Assembly (NCBI GenBank): GCA_964487285.1
Contig: CAZAPZ010000001.1
Span: forward strand, 1 to 41,452
DNA from: CAZAPZ01 sp964487285
GTDB taxonomy: Bacteria; Campylobacterota_A; Desulfurellia; JAADFJ01
Direction of reading: 5' to 3'
Length of the DNA stretch: 41,452 bases
Shown: piece after piece, positions 40,769 to 41,452 of the stretch
Numbering within the stretch: the first letter of the stretch is position 1
Layout: the number at the start of each line of letters is the position of its first letter
Position numbers and translations under genes: made by a program
The notes under the pieces: generated by a model
The model's database searches: none
Told to the model about the DNA's origin: nothing
Seen by the model: the letters and a program-made list of their open reading frames with translations, nothing else

Positions 40769-41452
40769 TTAGTTATAAAAAACGATATTCTCGCGCCTTA
40801 CCAATACATCACCGTAGCTGAATCCAAGAATCTTAGTGATTTCAGAACTGTTTTTTCCTATGATGCCAATAGTATCGCTATGACTATAGTTAATTATACC
40901 TTTTCCCATTATGGCGCCGTCTTGTAATATATCCACAATATCGCCTCTGCTGAACTGACCTTCCGCTTTTAATACTCCTGCGGGAAGCAGTGAGCCTCCT
41001 GACTTTATAGCTTTTATCGCTCCACTATCAAGATAAAGTTTGCCCTCTGATACACTGCCGTATAAAAGCCAGTATTTTTTCGCCTGAAGGTGGGTTTTTG
41101 AAGGATAAATAATGGTTCCCATCCTGCTTCCGGAAACTATCGTTGTTATTATATTCTCCAATCTTCCATCGGCTACAACCGATGTAACGCCGCTCTCAGA
41201 TGCTTTTTTAATTGCTTTTATCTTACTCTGCATTCCACCGGTTCCGCATCTTGATGTATGATCTGATATATTTATAGTCATATTATCTATGTCGGCTATC
41301 TCTCGTAACATTTTTGCATTCTTATTTGTCTTTGGGTCTTTATCGTATATTCCAGCCACATCCGTAAGCAATATTAGAAGATCTGCTTCGATAAGACTTG
41401 AAACAAGGCTTGACAGATTGTCGTTATCGCCGAAGCATAGCTCGTCAACGAC
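40769..41452 (-). CDS. proB: glutamate 5-kinase, C-terminal part (5' end outside window)
   Basis: First step of proline synthesis. The frame is open to the window edge and begins mid-protein at VVDELCFGDNDNLSSLVSSL followed by EADLLILLTDVAGIYDKDP, the amino-acid-kinase core of ProB; GGMQSKIKAIKKASESGV follows. The C-terminal PUA domain is complete (DSGAIKAIKSGGSLLPAGVL, FSRGDIVDI, GKGIINYSHSDT). 227 codons are seen; the N-terminal third lies beyond the edge. It precedes proA on the same strand. Confidence 0.96.
   Translation of the reverse strand, partial: VVDELCFGDNDNLSSLVSSLIEADLLILLTDVAGIYDKDPKTNKNAKMLREIADIDNMTINISDHTSRCGTGGMQSKIKAIKKASESGVTSVVADGRLENIITTIVSGSRMGTIIYPSKTHLQAKKYWLLYGSVSEGKLYLDSGAIKAIKSGGSLLPAGVLKAEGQFSRGDIVDILQDGAIMGKGIINYSHSDTIGIIGKNSSEITKILGFSYGDVLVRRENIVFYN

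Noticed and set aside
1..41452. CRISPR array, tRNA genes, prophage, defence or secondary-metabolite cluster
   Set aside because: Looked for on both strands; no spaced direct repeats, tRNA-like cloverleaf, integrase or phage genes, or toxin, nuclease or NRPS/PKS-type proteins seen.

Overview
The window is AT-rich chromosomal DNA (roughly two thirds A+T by eye) from a flagellated Gram-negative bacterium. The evidence is a complete rod/MS-ring/export flagellar cluster with a sigma-54 activator, an AsmA/YhdP-like envelope protein, a TonB-like protein, SecG, a type-A RNase P RNA and short intergenic spaces. The gene strings proB-proA-nadD-rsfS and gap-pgk-tpiA-secG fit Deltaproteobacteria-like lineages, but I cannot name a genus. 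A run of exactly 100 N at 8139-8238 marks a scaffolded, probably metagenomic, assembly.

Layout. (1) 1-2330: a serine palmitoyltransferase-like alpha-oxoamine synthase, coupled to a cut-off gene at the left edge, diverges from an ACT-domain regulator plus peptide deformylase. (2) 2430-8890, minus strand: late hook operon fliK-flgD-flgE-flgE. fliK is broken only by the N gap, which lies inside a 172-bp repeat. (3) 9030-11870, minus: DUF302 protein, TonB-like protein, RNase P RNA with its own promoter, and an Amidase_3 enzyme lacking one zinc ligand. (4) 12570-15155, minus: ABC ATPase, TPR protein and ABC-2 permease, divergent from metE (15321-17630) through back-to-back promoters. (5) 17631-18666: decayed DNA with an IS3-type transposase remnant. 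(6) 18667-19562, minus: a split two-gene nucleoside-recognition (Gate) membrane pair. (7) 19903-30762, plus: AsmA-like protein, NtrC-type activator, then a sigma-54 promoter and flgB-flgC-fliE-fliF-fliG-fliH-fliI, ending in a FliJ-MotE-like fusion gene. (8) 30837-41452, minus: proB (partial), then a tight run proA-nadD-rsfS-dksA-comF-gap-pgk-tpiA-secG-SBP-pyrG.

How it fits together. The activator at 22698-24017 is placed to switch on the sigma-54 promoter just downstream, which drives basal-body and export genes. A second, weaker sigma-54 match precedes the hook operon. The right third is a housekeeping operon that links proline and NAD synthesis, ribosome silencing, lower glycolysis, secretion and CTP synthesis.

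I see no CRISPR array, prophage, defence island or biosynthetic gene cluster. The most unusual items are the FliJ-MotE fusion, the exactly resolvable gap in fliK, the altered amidase, the GAFTDA activator, the sphingolipid-type synthase and the symmetric metE/ABC promoter pair.
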